Origin: Thermogladius sp.
Lineage (GTDB): Archaea > Thermoproteota > Thermoprotei_A > Sulfolobales > Desulfurococcaceae
Length of the DNA stretch: 38,895 nt
Assembly: GCA_022759365.1 (NCBI GenBank)
Contig: JAEMPJ010000041.1
Coordinates: 1 to 38,895 of the forward strand
Direction: 5' to 3'
Position 1 is the stretch's first letter; every line of letters starts with the position of its first letter. A program made the position numbers and the translations under genes. The notes under the pieces were generated by a model. The model worked only from the letters and a program-made list of their open reading frames with translations, had not been told where the DNA came from and did not search any database. Below are positions 1-6,929 of this stretch, in pieces.

Positions 1-17
1 GGTATTTAGAGGAGGCG

Positions 18-92
18 CGGGCCCGCGGGGATTCGAACCCCGGGCCTCCGGCTTAGGAGGCCGGCGCCCTATCCTGGCTAGGCGACGGGCCC
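18..92 (-). tRNA. tRNA-Arg (anticodon CCT)
   Basis: On the minus strand the sequence folds into a full cloverleaf. The 7-bp acceptor stem is GGGCCCG with CGGGCCC. The anticodon stem CCGGC/GCCGG holds the loop CTCCTAA, which gives anticodon CCT (codon AGG). The T arm is CGGGG-TTCGAAT-CCCCG. The discriminator is G and CCA is not encoded. There is no intron in the anticodon loop. AGG is a very common arginine codon in the proteins here, so this tRNA should be in heavy use. A TATA-like box lies just upstream. Confidence 0.95.
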
Positions 93-106
93 TTGGTGTC
101 CAGCCG

Positions 107-118
107 TTATATTATAGA
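107..118 (-). promoter_or_regulatory. TATA box of tRNA-Arg
   Basis: Read on the minus strand this is TATAATATAA, about 20 bases upstream of the tRNA 5' end. That is the spacing expected for an archaeal TATA box driving a tRNA with little or no leader. It sits in the short gap between the thiI stop and the tRNA, so the tRNA probably has its own promoter. Confidence 0.6.
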
Positions 119-141
119 GGTTGGGACGCCTTATATATCCT

Positions 142-1587
142 TTACCCCCGCCTTGTCTCTCGCCTCCAGTATTTCAGCCCGTCCCTCAGGCTGAAGGCTT
201 TGAACCCCCTCTCCCTCAGCATGCCGGCAACCACCTGGCTTATGCTACCTGTATCGCAGACCACTACTACAACCCTGTCACCCGGCGGCTTCTCCAGGTC
301 TAGCTTTGATAAGGGTATGGAGCCGGGTATAGCCCCGTCCTCCACCCCCCTCCAGCCCCTGGCGTCCACGATGAGCGCCCCCTCTGGTATGAAGTCTATT
401 TCCAGGTCGCTTGAAGGTATGACATCCTCCGGCTTCGCGGAGAGCACGTCGTAGACAGCCATCTTCGACACCGCCTCGTCGAGCAGGCCCTGGCTCAGCT
501 TAGCCAGCTCCCCCTCAACCTCCACTGGTGTGGCACGGGTTTCAACCCTGCTGGGCGCTATAGCGCAGGCCTCGGGGACCTTGGATGAGAGGTCGTACAA
601 GCCTATCCTCCTCGACAAGGCTATAATCTCCTCCTTGTCTAAGCCGGCGAGAGGCCTCAGCACCGGTTTCACAGGCTTGGCCACGGCCTCCACTGCCTCA
701 AGGTTCCTGAGTGTCTGGCTTGAAGCCTGGCCAAGGCTCTCGCCTGTGACTATGGCGTCGAAGCCCTCTTTCTCGGCAACCCTCGAAGCGGCCTTGTACA
801 TGAGCGCCCTGAGAGCAACCTGCCTCATCCTCCACTCAACCTTCGACGCGACCTCACCCACCACCCTCCTGAAGTCCACGACCATGAACCTCGGCTTGTA
901 GCCGTAGAGCCACCTCAGGGAGAGCTCCCTGGCAACCTTGAAGGCGAGGTAGGTTGCCCTCGGGGATCCTAGGGTGAAGTGGAGGAAGTCTACTTCAACA
1001 CCCCTCTTAGCCGTGAGCCACGCTGCGACAGGGGAGTCGAAGCCCCCGCTGAACAACACGAGGGCCCTCCCCTCAACCCCTGTGGGCAGGCCGCCCGGCC
1101 CCTCTACAACCCTCTTATACAAGTAGGCTCTACCACCCCTGACCTCAATCTCCACTGTGACCTCGGGGTTCTCCAAGTCCACGCCGGCCGAGTAGGGTTT
1201 AAGGACAGCGCCGACCTCCCTGGCCACGTCCAGTGAGGTGAAGTCGTGTACCCCGCTCCTCTTAACCTTGACAGCGAACCTCCTCCCGGAGACGAGGCCT
1301 CTAGCCTCCCTCCCAGCCCACTCCGCTAGATCCCTCAGGCTCTTGAACTCGTGGACGGCTACCTCACCGGCCCTGTGGACTCCGAATACTCTTGAAAGAG
1401 CCTCCAGCGCATCCACGTCTGTCTCCACGAGTATCTTAGCCTCTAGGAGCCTCGCGGCTAGGACTCTCCCCCCAGACCTCTCCACCGCGTCGGTTAGGTT
1501 TGCGAGTAGCCTCTTGTAGAACCTCGGCCTAGTCCTGTGGGATCTAAGCGGTATCTCACCGCTGACAGTCACTATGTAAACAGGCAT
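142..1587 (-). CDS. thiI: ThiI-type tRNA 4-thiouridine sulfurtransferase with C-terminal rhodanese domain
   Basis: 481 aa. ThiI adenylates U8 of tRNA and transfers sulfur to it; in bacteria it also supplies sulfur for the thiamine thiazole. The order is a ferredoxin-like/THUMP region (about 1-165), the PP-loop ATPase with SGGFDS at 180-185, and a C-terminal rhodanese-like domain (about 385-481). Two cysteines match the bacterial mechanism: C341 (in VPEACAIAP) and C444 (in VVCDTGS, at the rhodanese active-site loop). Many archaeal ThiI proteins lack the rhodanese domain, so this is the longer form. The ATG start follows GGGGTTGG. It is divergent from the THUMP gene at 1668 and reads toward the tRNA-Arg. 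Confidence 0.9.
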   Translation of the reverse strand: MPVYIVTVSGEIPLRSHRTRPRFYKRLLANLTDAVERSGGRVLAARLLEAKILVETDVDALEALSRVFGVHRAGEVAVHEFKSLRDLAEWAGREARGLVSGRRFAVKVKRSGVHDFTSLDVAREVGAVLKPYSAGVDLENPEVTVEIEVRGGRAYLYKRVVEGPGGLPTGVEGRALVLFSGGFDSPVAAWLTAKRGVEVDFLHFTLGSPRATYLAFKVARELSLRWLYGYKPRFMVVDFRRVVGEVASKVEWRMRQVALRALMYKAASRVAEKEGFDAIVTGESLGQASSQTLRNLEAVEAVAKPVKPVLRPLAGLDKEEIIALSRRIGLYDLSSKVPEACAIAPSRVETRATPVEVEGELAKLSQGLLDEAVSKMAVYDVLSAKPEDVIPSSDLEIDFIPEGALIVDARGWRGVEDGAIPGSIPLSKLDLEKPPGDRVVVVVCDTGSISQVVAGMLRERGFKAFSLRDGLKYWRRETRRG

Positions 1588-1601
1588 CCAACCCCCGTTA
1601 A

Positions 1602-1619
1602 AGACTAGTTTATAAGTCT
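1602..1619. promoter_or_regulatory. Divergent TATA element between thiI and the THUMP gene
   Basis: AGACT-AGTTTATA-AGTCT is a 5-bp inverted repeat around a TATA-like core in the 80-base divergent gap. Read rightward it lies about 50 bases before the THUMP gene start. Read leftward it lies about 20 bases before the thiI ATG, which would give thiI a very short leader. It may serve both directions or be a small operator. Confidence 0.4.
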
Positions 1620-1667
1620 ATCAAATCTTTCCCATATTAGGGCATAAGACTGTCGAAGGAGCTGGCT

Positions 1668-2189
1668 ATGTCTTTCAACCTGATTGTCACGCACGAGCAC
1701 GGCGGGGAGAACTACAGGGCTGTCCTAAGCGAGTTGAGGAGGCTGCTGGGTGAGGCAGTGGTCGTTGACGCAGGCCCGTCCATCATACTGCTGAAGGTGG
1801 GAGACCCGTATAAAGCAGTGGAGGAGCTTAAGTCAGCCAGCTTAACCCCGCTTATATACAGGGTGGTGCCTGTGGATAGAGTCCTAGACCCCTTCGTGGA
1901 GGTGGTGGCGGAGGAGGCTGGCAGGCTGGCTGAGGAGAGGATACCCGCTGATAAAACCTACAGGGTTACACTACACGGCAGGCTCTACTGGAGGGAGACT
2001 AGGCTACCCGCGCATAGCAGCGACGCTGTGAGAGTGATAGCCGAGAAGATCAACCGGAAGGTCTCCCTAACCCACCCCGACTACGTTGTCTACGTGAGGT
2101 GCGTGAAGCTCTACCATAGGAGAAGGCTTGCGACGCTGACGGTTGCACCCGTGGATAAGATTGTCTCGCTTAAATCAGGTAAGCTGTGA
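1668..2189 (+). CDS. THUMP-domain RNA-binding protein (Tan1-like, COG1818 type)
   Basis: 173 aa. THUMP domains bind the tRNA acceptor arm. The protein has an N-terminal alpha/beta part (about 1-70) followed by a THUMP domain: a YRVTLHGR strand near 98-105, then KINRKVSLTHPDYVVYVR, the typical THUMP core. It has no catalytic domain. Stand-alone THUMP proteins resemble eukaryotic Tan1, the partner of Kre33 in tRNA N4-acetylcytidine formation. Whether it does this here is inference. The ATG is preceded by GGAG. Its divergent neighbour thiI carries the same kind of domain. Confidence 0.8.
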   Translation: MSFNLIVTHEHGGENYRAVLSELRRLLGEAVVVDAGPSIILLKVGDPYKAVEELKSASLTPLIYRVVPVDRVLDPFVEVVAEEAGRLAEERIPADKTYRVTLHGRLYWRETRLPAHSSDAVRVIAEKINRKVSLTHPDYVVYVRCVKLYHRRRLATLTVAPVDKIVSLKSGKL

Positions 2190-2195
2190 GCGGGG

Positions 2196-2797
2196 TCAGC
2201 CAGGGTAGCCTACTGGGAAGACGTAGAGGGGCGTGGCATCACCCCGCAACCCCAGGATCTCCTTGATAGCCCCGTCGTCGAAGGCGCCTATCGCGACTGC
2301 ACCTAATCCGAGCTCCGTCGCCGCGAGATATATGTTTTGGCCAGCGTGACCGGCCTCAAGGATCATGTACTGGATGCCCCTCTCCCCATACTATACTGTA
2401 ATCCCCTCCGGGACTCCAACCAGGATCACGTTGACGGGGGCGCTACGGACAGACCTCTGCCTCAGGCACGCGTTGTACAGCTCCTCAGAGAAATCCCTGT
2501 AGCGGCCAACTCCAGCTCGTGGTAGTCTGGGTTGTAGTAGTACAAGCCTGCTTCAACGCCTTCAACCCCGCCCTGCCTCACCGCAACGTAAACGTCCAGG
2601 GGATAGAGGGCGCCCGCTGAAGGAACAGCCCTCCTCCCTGTTGTAAAACCCTAGGTGGCCCATAGGATTTGCGACAGCGTGTTAAGGCTAAGCGGTTTGT
2701 CCTGGAACCTCCGGATACTCCTCCTCGCGATTATCAGCTTGGATAAGCATGTATCCGTGCTTGGAGGCGGAAGTCTAAGCCTACTCCCGTAAGTCAT
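2196..2797 (-). pseudogene. Decayed SagB-type nitroreductase family protein
   Basis: A full-length nitroreductase of about 200 codons can be read on the minus strand only by crossing three lesions. From the ATG at 2797 it reads MTYGSRLRLPPPS, then IIARRSIRRF and QILWAT, followed by an in-frame TAG where the family normally continues as QG. It resumes as GFTTGRRAVPSAGALYPLD and ELELAATG. A 1-base deletion near 2491-2497 shifts the frame to FSEELYNACLRQRSV. A second TAG lies at 2391-2393. It then reads through GIQYMILEAGHAGQNIYLAA and LGLGAVAIGAFDD to YVFPVGYPG and TGA at 2196-2198. These are the recognisable FMN-binding SagB-type segments. The family is often linked to peptide or cofactor modification, but no such genes are adjacent. 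Confidence 0.85.
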
Positions 2798-2813
2798 ATA
2801 GCATCAAATATTT

Positions 2814-2823
2814 TACTATAAAA
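2814..2823 (+). promoter_or_regulatory. TATA box of the DUF47 gene
   Basis: TACTATAAAA lies about 35 bases upstream of the TTG start at 2857. This places transcription start near 2845, with a leader just long enough for the GGTGG Shine-Dalgarno at 2848-2852. Confidence 0.5.
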
Positions 2824-2856
2824 GTCGGGTGAAATATAGTCAAAGACGGTGGTTGA

Positions 2857-3537
2857 TTGCCTCTTTCACTGAGCGATATACTGCCAGAGGAAGCCGTTGA
2901 AGCGCTGAGAGAGTACTTGAACCACCTGGTGAAATCCATAGACTTGTTCAGGAAATCCCTTAGGCTCCTAAACGAGGTTAGGGTGGGTGAGGCCAGGGGG
3001 CTTCTAGCCGAGGTTGTGAAAACCAGGAACGAGGCCAACAAGCAGAGGCTCAGGCTACTGGAGATAATAGATGACACGAGGCTGGAGCCCAGCGTCAAAG
3101 AGGACATACTCCACTTCATTAAGAGGCTGGACGCGATAGGCGACAACGTCAAAGAGGCTGCGAGGGAGCTCACTATAATGCCATACCTAGAGGTGCCCAC
3201 GCCGATAAGAGACGGCTTCAACAAGCTCGTCGACCTAGTCTACCAGGCCGCGGGCTACGTGGCTGAGGCGACTGAGAAGGTTATCAACGGGGAGCACTCT
3301 AAGGCGATCGAGCTAATCACCAAGGTGCTGGAGCTTGAGGAGGAGGCTGACAAGGTTGACGTCGAGAACAGGGGTAAGCTCATAGTCTACTCCGACTCAA
3401 TCAAACCATTCACGCTGGCAATACTTATACACGACTTCAACAGGGATCTAGAGAACGCTGCCGACGCCTGCGCTGAGGCCGTGGACTACCTCCACATATT
3501 GGCTACGACCTGGCTTCAGATAGAGATGATCACGTAG
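2857..3537 (+). CDS. DUF47/PhoU-like protein (Pit accessory protein)
   Basis: 226 aa. It is almost entirely alpha-helical with acidic/basic heptads, the PhoU-like fold of the DUF47 (TIGR00153) family. Typical parts are the LLxEV..GEA stretch near 40-50 and the later ATEKVINGEHSKAIELI and ELEEEADKVD segments with EExxxD metal-binding character. DUF47 genes commonly sit next to Pit phosphate permeases and are thought to modulate them. Here the pit gene follows immediately on the opposite strand, and the last 22 bases overlap it tail to tail. The start is TTG after GGTGG. The stop is TAG. Confidence 0.85.
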   Translation: MPLSLSDILPEEAVEALREYLNHLVKSIDLFRKSLRLLNEVRVGEARGLLAEVVKTRNEANKQRLRLLEIIDDTRLEPSVKEDILHFIKRLDAIGDNVKEAARELTIMPYLEVPTPIRDGFNKLVDLVYQAAGYVAEATEKVINGEHSKAIELITKVLELEEEADKVDVENRGKLIVYSDSIKPFTLAILIHDFNRDLENAADACAEAVDYLHILATTWLQIEMIT

Positions 3538-4736
3538 GATAGCAGGAACGTGGATAGGGCTGTGACAGCGGCCCCCAGGAACCAGAAGCCTATTATCTTG
3601 GCTACAAGCCTCAGGTTCACGTAGGACACCCCTCTCGCCAAGCCTACGCCCGCGATCGAGCCTATTATAGCCCCCGTGGTGGATGTCGGGAGCCCGAGCC
3701 TAGTCACGATCAGGACTAGCTGTGAAGCGGAGAACTGGGCTACGAAAGCTGACTCGACGCTTAGAGGGGTAATCCTCTCGCCGATTGTCTCCACGACGCT
3801 GTACCCCCATGTAAGGATACCTGTCGCTATACCCAGCGCAGAGAAAACTGTGATAGGGTATGGGATTTCAACCCTTCCAGCAGGCACCTCCCCATTGAGT
3901 ATGGTTAGGAGAACCCCTGTCAAAGGCCCGCTCGGGTTGGAGACGTCGTGGGCTCCATGGCTGAAGGCCATTGTAGCTGAGCTTGATATGAGTAGCGTCT
4001 TGTAAACGAACTCCCTGGCCGCCACCTCGTCCTCAGGCATCCTCCTAGAGACATAGAGGTAGTAGAGCGCTGTAGCGATGAGGCCGCCAGCTAGCCCGGC
4101 CAGGAGAGCGTAGGCTGTTGCGACCGGGTTGTTCTCCTCGGCGAGGTAGAGGAATATCGCTGTGAAGACAGTTATGAAGAAGAGGGAGCCCCCGGCGAGG
4201 AGGGCCCTCCGCCCCCACATATACCTCCCAATGTAGTTGAACAGCTTGTACTCGAGGAAGCCGACTGCGATGCCCAGGAACGGGACTACCGCCCAGGCTA
4301 AAATTATGAAAGACACCTCCCTCCATAGAATCGCGTTTAAACCCCCCACCGCGAGCCCGAAGCCGAGTAGCCCCCCGACGATCGACTGGCTTATACTCAT
4401 TGGTATCCTCATCCTGGTGATCAACGTTACTAGAACCCCTGTTACAACAAGGGCTACGCTCATCCCAACGATCAAGTCCCCAGGCTTCACAGCGTTGACG
4501 TCCACTATACCCCTCAGCAACGTGATGGAGACAAACCTGCCGTAGACGACGCCGCCTAGGAACTCGAAGATGGATGCGAAGACGAGAGCCTGCCTCAGCT
4601 TTAAGGCGCCTGAGCCTATTGGGGCTCCAATACTGTTGGCTGCATTGTTAGCCCCGTCTATCCAGGCCACCAGGAAGGCCCCTAGGCCCGCTATGATCAG
4701 CCACAAGATCTCCATAGGCTCTACCGCGATCACCAT
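3516..4736 (-). CDS. Inorganic phosphate transporter, PiT family
   Basis: 406 aa with about ten hydrophobic membrane segments. It carries the duplicated PiT signature: GANNAANSIG (about 28-37) in the N-terminal half and FSHGAHDVSNPSGP in the C-terminal half. PiT proteins move neutral metal-phosphate, or phosphate with H+ or Na+, across the cell membrane. Its 3' end overlaps the DUF47 gene by 22 bases. An internal Met at residue 8 (4715) is a possible alternative start, since the first transmembrane helix begins only there. Confidence 0.92.
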   Translation of the reverse strand: MVIAVEPMEILWLIIAGLGAFLVAWIDGANNAANSIGAPIGSGALKLRQALVFASIFEFLGGVVYGRFVSITLLRGIVDVNAVKPGDLIVGMSVALVVTGVLVTLITRMRIPMSISQSIVGGLLGFGLAVGGLNAILWREVSFIILAWAVVPFLGIAVGFLEYKLFNYIGRYMWGRRALLAGGSLFFITVFTAIFLYLAEENNPVATAYALLAGLAGGLIATALYYLYVSRRMPEDEVAAREFVYKTLLISSSATMAFSHGAHDVSNPSGPLTGVLLTILNGEVPAGRVEIPYPITVFSALGIATGILTWGYSVVETIGERITPLSVESAFVAQFSASQLVLIVTRLGLPTSTTGAIIGSIAGVGLARGVSYVNLRLVAKIIGFWFLGAAVTALSTFLLSYVIISI

Positions 4737-4898
4737 ACCATATGGCTTTTCTAATATCTCCTTCCAGGATTTTTAAGTATTAAAACACCGGGGCGTTGCT
4801 TCGGAAGATTTTAAAACACATGATTAAAAACAGGAGCCGGGGAAAAAGAATTAACTTAATAATACTTAATCAGATAATTTAAAACACCGTGAGGAATA
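4737..4898 (+). promoter_or_regulatory. Promoter region of the GAPOR-like gene with three TAAAACAC repeats
   Basis: This 162-base divergent gap between pit and the oxidoreductase is AT-rich, with TATA-like sequence around 4850-4880. TAAAACAC occurs three times in the same orientation: 4781-4788 and 4880-4887 (both followed by CG) and 4812-4819. The last copy lies just before the GTGAGG Shine-Dalgarno at 4889-4894, so it would fall at or near the transcript start. The repeats are visible; a regulatory role is inference. Confidence 0.4.
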
Positions 4899-6860
4899 GT
4901 GAAGGGGCTGGCCTTGAAATATAGGGTGCTGTTCGTAAACGCGGGGAGCAAATCCACGAGCATCAAGGAATTCGACTTAAGCGAGGTGAGAGGACCGGTT
5001 AGCCTCGGGGTAAAGCTCCACAGGGAGGTCTACGAGACCTGGAGGAAGCCGGTCTACCACCCGGACAACGCCCTCATCCTGGGGGCCGGGATACTCGCGG
5101 GCAGCAAGCTCTACGGGACGCACAGGCTTGTAGCAGTCTTCAAGAGCCCTCTCACCCGGGGCCTCCACGTCGCGGCGATGGGAGGGGCCGCGTACCAGCT
5201 CGCCGTGAGGATCCATGCCATCGTGGTTGAAGGGTACTCCAGCAGGCCTCTAATACTCTACGTGAGAGGCGATGAGTCGGGGAACGTGGATGTATCCTTC
5301 AAGGAGGTCGATGAGAGGAGGTTGGAGGAGGTTTGGAGAGGCTATAAAGGGTTGAAGGGCACCTACGCTCTAACGAAGTTCATAGTGGACGAGAACCCAG
5401 AGTTCTTCAAGGCCGGCGGGGGCAGGGCCGTTGTCGTTGGCCCAGCCGCGAAGTACACGAGTATGGGCGCCTTATTCTCCGCCACCTTGTTCAACGGTGA
5501 GATCGATTACGGTAGCGAGGACCTGGCGGCTAGAGGGGGGCCTGGCAGCGTGTTGTACAGGGCTCACGGCGTCGCGGGCATAGCCTACACCGGGAGGTTT
5601 GACAGGTCTACTGAGGCTCCCAGGGAGCTGGTTGACCTGAAATATGTGAACGAATACTCGCTGAAGAAGTTGGGGAAACCCTACATAAACATCGTTATAG
5701 AGTCGGGCACGAAGTACAGGTATGACATAAAGCTGAATACAGGCGGGACATTCGGGTCGAACTACCCTCACCTGCGGACTCAGACGCCCATGTTCAACTG
5801 GAACATGATATACCTCCCCCAGGACGTCAGGGAGAGGCTCTTCAACATCCTGATGAAGCACTACTGGGAGCCCTTCAACAAGGAGGCTATTGAAACCAAG
5901 AGCTGGAAGACCTGCGGGGAGCCCTGCCCGATCGCGTGCAAGAAGGTTAGGAAGGGCAGGTTTAAGACCGACTACGAGCCCTACAACGGCCTCGGCCCAA
6001 TGATAGGCGTTTTCGACCTCCACGAGGCTGAGAGGCTGGTGGAGCTATCCGATGCCCTGGGCTTCGACGCGATCGAGCTTGGGAATGTAGTGGCCTTCGT
6101 GTTCGACGCCCTGGAGAAGGGCCTGCTGAGGCCTGAGGAAGTCTCCCTCCACACCAAGCCGTACTTCAACCCTTCAACGTATTCAGTCGAGTACAGTAGG
6201 GTCAACGCGGATCTAGCCGAGAAGATAATTGAGTCTATGGCGTGGGGCTCAAACCCCTTGCTTAGGCTCATAGGGGAGAAGGGGTTGAGGTCAGCTGCCA
6301 AGGCGATGGACATCCTTTACAAGGAGAGGGTTGAGGAGAAGGGTGTCAGGTTCATAGACCTACCTGTCTACGCTTCGTTCGGCGAGGAGGGCCATATAAC
6401 CCCCAACTACTACTGGACGCCCGGCATGGTCGCCCCGCTACCGGTTCTAGGGAGATACTGGACGCTCTACTCAGGCGTGTTCCTGGAGCCCGAGGAGTAC
6501 GCTGCCAAGAGCTATGAGAGGGCTGTCATGGAGCTTATGATAGATGACTCGGGTGTATGCAGGTTCCACAGGGGTTGGGCCGAGAAGCTCCTCCCCTCCA
6601 TATACGAGGACTTCTACGGGCTTAAAGATGTCGCGGCGTTCTACAAGAAGGTGTACAGGGATTTAGCTGAGTACCAGTCCCACGGGGCTGAGCCGACGCT
6701 GTGGGAGAGCAGGAAGGTGTTTGATTACATGGCGAGAGCGGCGGGCGAGTACGGTAACAAGACGTGGAGCGAGAAGGTCAGCGCCGACGAGTTCAACTCC
6801 ATCGCGGAGTGGTGGGCGAGGTTCAAGGCAAGGTTCACCCAGCTAGTCTACTCTGCTTGA
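4899..6860 (+). CDS. gor: Tungsten aldehyde:ferredoxin oxidoreductase family, probably glyceraldehyde-3-phosphate:ferredoxin oxidoreductase (GAPOR)
   Basis: 653 aa. AOR-family enzymes oxidise aldehydes with a bis-pterin tungsten cofactor and pass electrons to ferredoxin. GAPOR replaces GAPDH/PGK in the glycolysis of hyperthermophilic archaea. The N-terminal beta domain (about 1-220) has FKSPLTRGLHVAAMGG (81-96), a cofactor-binding type segment. The [4Fe-4S] ligands appear to be C339, C343, C347 (CGEPCPIAC) and C554 (SGVCRFHRGW). The spacing CX3CX3C differs from the CX2CX3C of classic AOR. I call GAPOR rather than AOR/FOR from this motif, the length and overall divergence; that subfamily call is less certain than the family. 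The GTG start follows GTGAGG with good spacing. No other glycolytic genes are adjacent. Confidence 0.8.
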   Translation: MKGLALKYRVLFVNAGSKSTSIKEFDLSEVRGPVSLGVKLHREVYETWRKPVYHPDNALILGAGILAGSKLYGTHRLVAVFKSPLTRGLHVAAMGGAAYQLAVRIHAIVVEGYSSRPLILYVRGDESGNVDVSFKEVDERRLEEVWRGYKGLKGTYALTKFIVDENPEFFKAGGGRAVVVGPAAKYTSMGALFSATLFNGEIDYGSEDLAARGGPGSVLYRAHGVAGIAYTGRFDRSTEAPRELVDLKYVNEYSLKKLGKPYINIVIESGTKYRYDIKLNTGGTFGSNYPHLRTQTPMFNWNMIYLPQDVRERLFNILMKHYWEPFNKEAIETKSWKTCGEPCPIACKKVRKGRFKTDYEPYNGLGPMIGVFDLHEAERLVELSDALGFDAIELGNVVAFVFDALEKGLLRPEEVSLHTKPYFNPSTYSVEYSRVNADLAEKIIESMAWGSNPLLRLIGEKGLRSAAKAMDILYKERVEEKGVRFIDLPVYASFGEEGHITPNYYWTPGMVAPLPVLGRYWTLYSGVFLEPEEYAAKSYERAVMELMIDDSGVCRFHRGWAEKLLPSIYEDFYGLKDVAAFYKKVYRDLAEYQSHGAEPTLWESRKVFDYMARAAGEYGNKTWSEKVSADEFNSIAEWWARFKARFTQLVYSA

Positions 6861-6929
6861 ACCCCCGTAATTGTTTTAACCGCTTAACATCTATACTACA
6901 CCAGGTCTATCTCTCGAAGGGCATTCTAG

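Noticed and set aside
2391-2660. Readthrough of the two TAG codons (for example as pyrrolysine) in the nitroreductase
   Set aside because: A frameshift lies between them, TAG is used as an ordinary stop nearby (for example the DUF47 gene), and nothing in the window suggests a pyrrolysine system.
2781-3224. 147-codon minus-strand frame
   Set aside because: Antisense to the clear DUF47 gene, with Ser/Leu-rich shadow composition.
5472-6023. 183-codon minus-strand frame
   Set aside because: It is the complement of the GAPOR-like gene, without a ribosome site or recognisable family.
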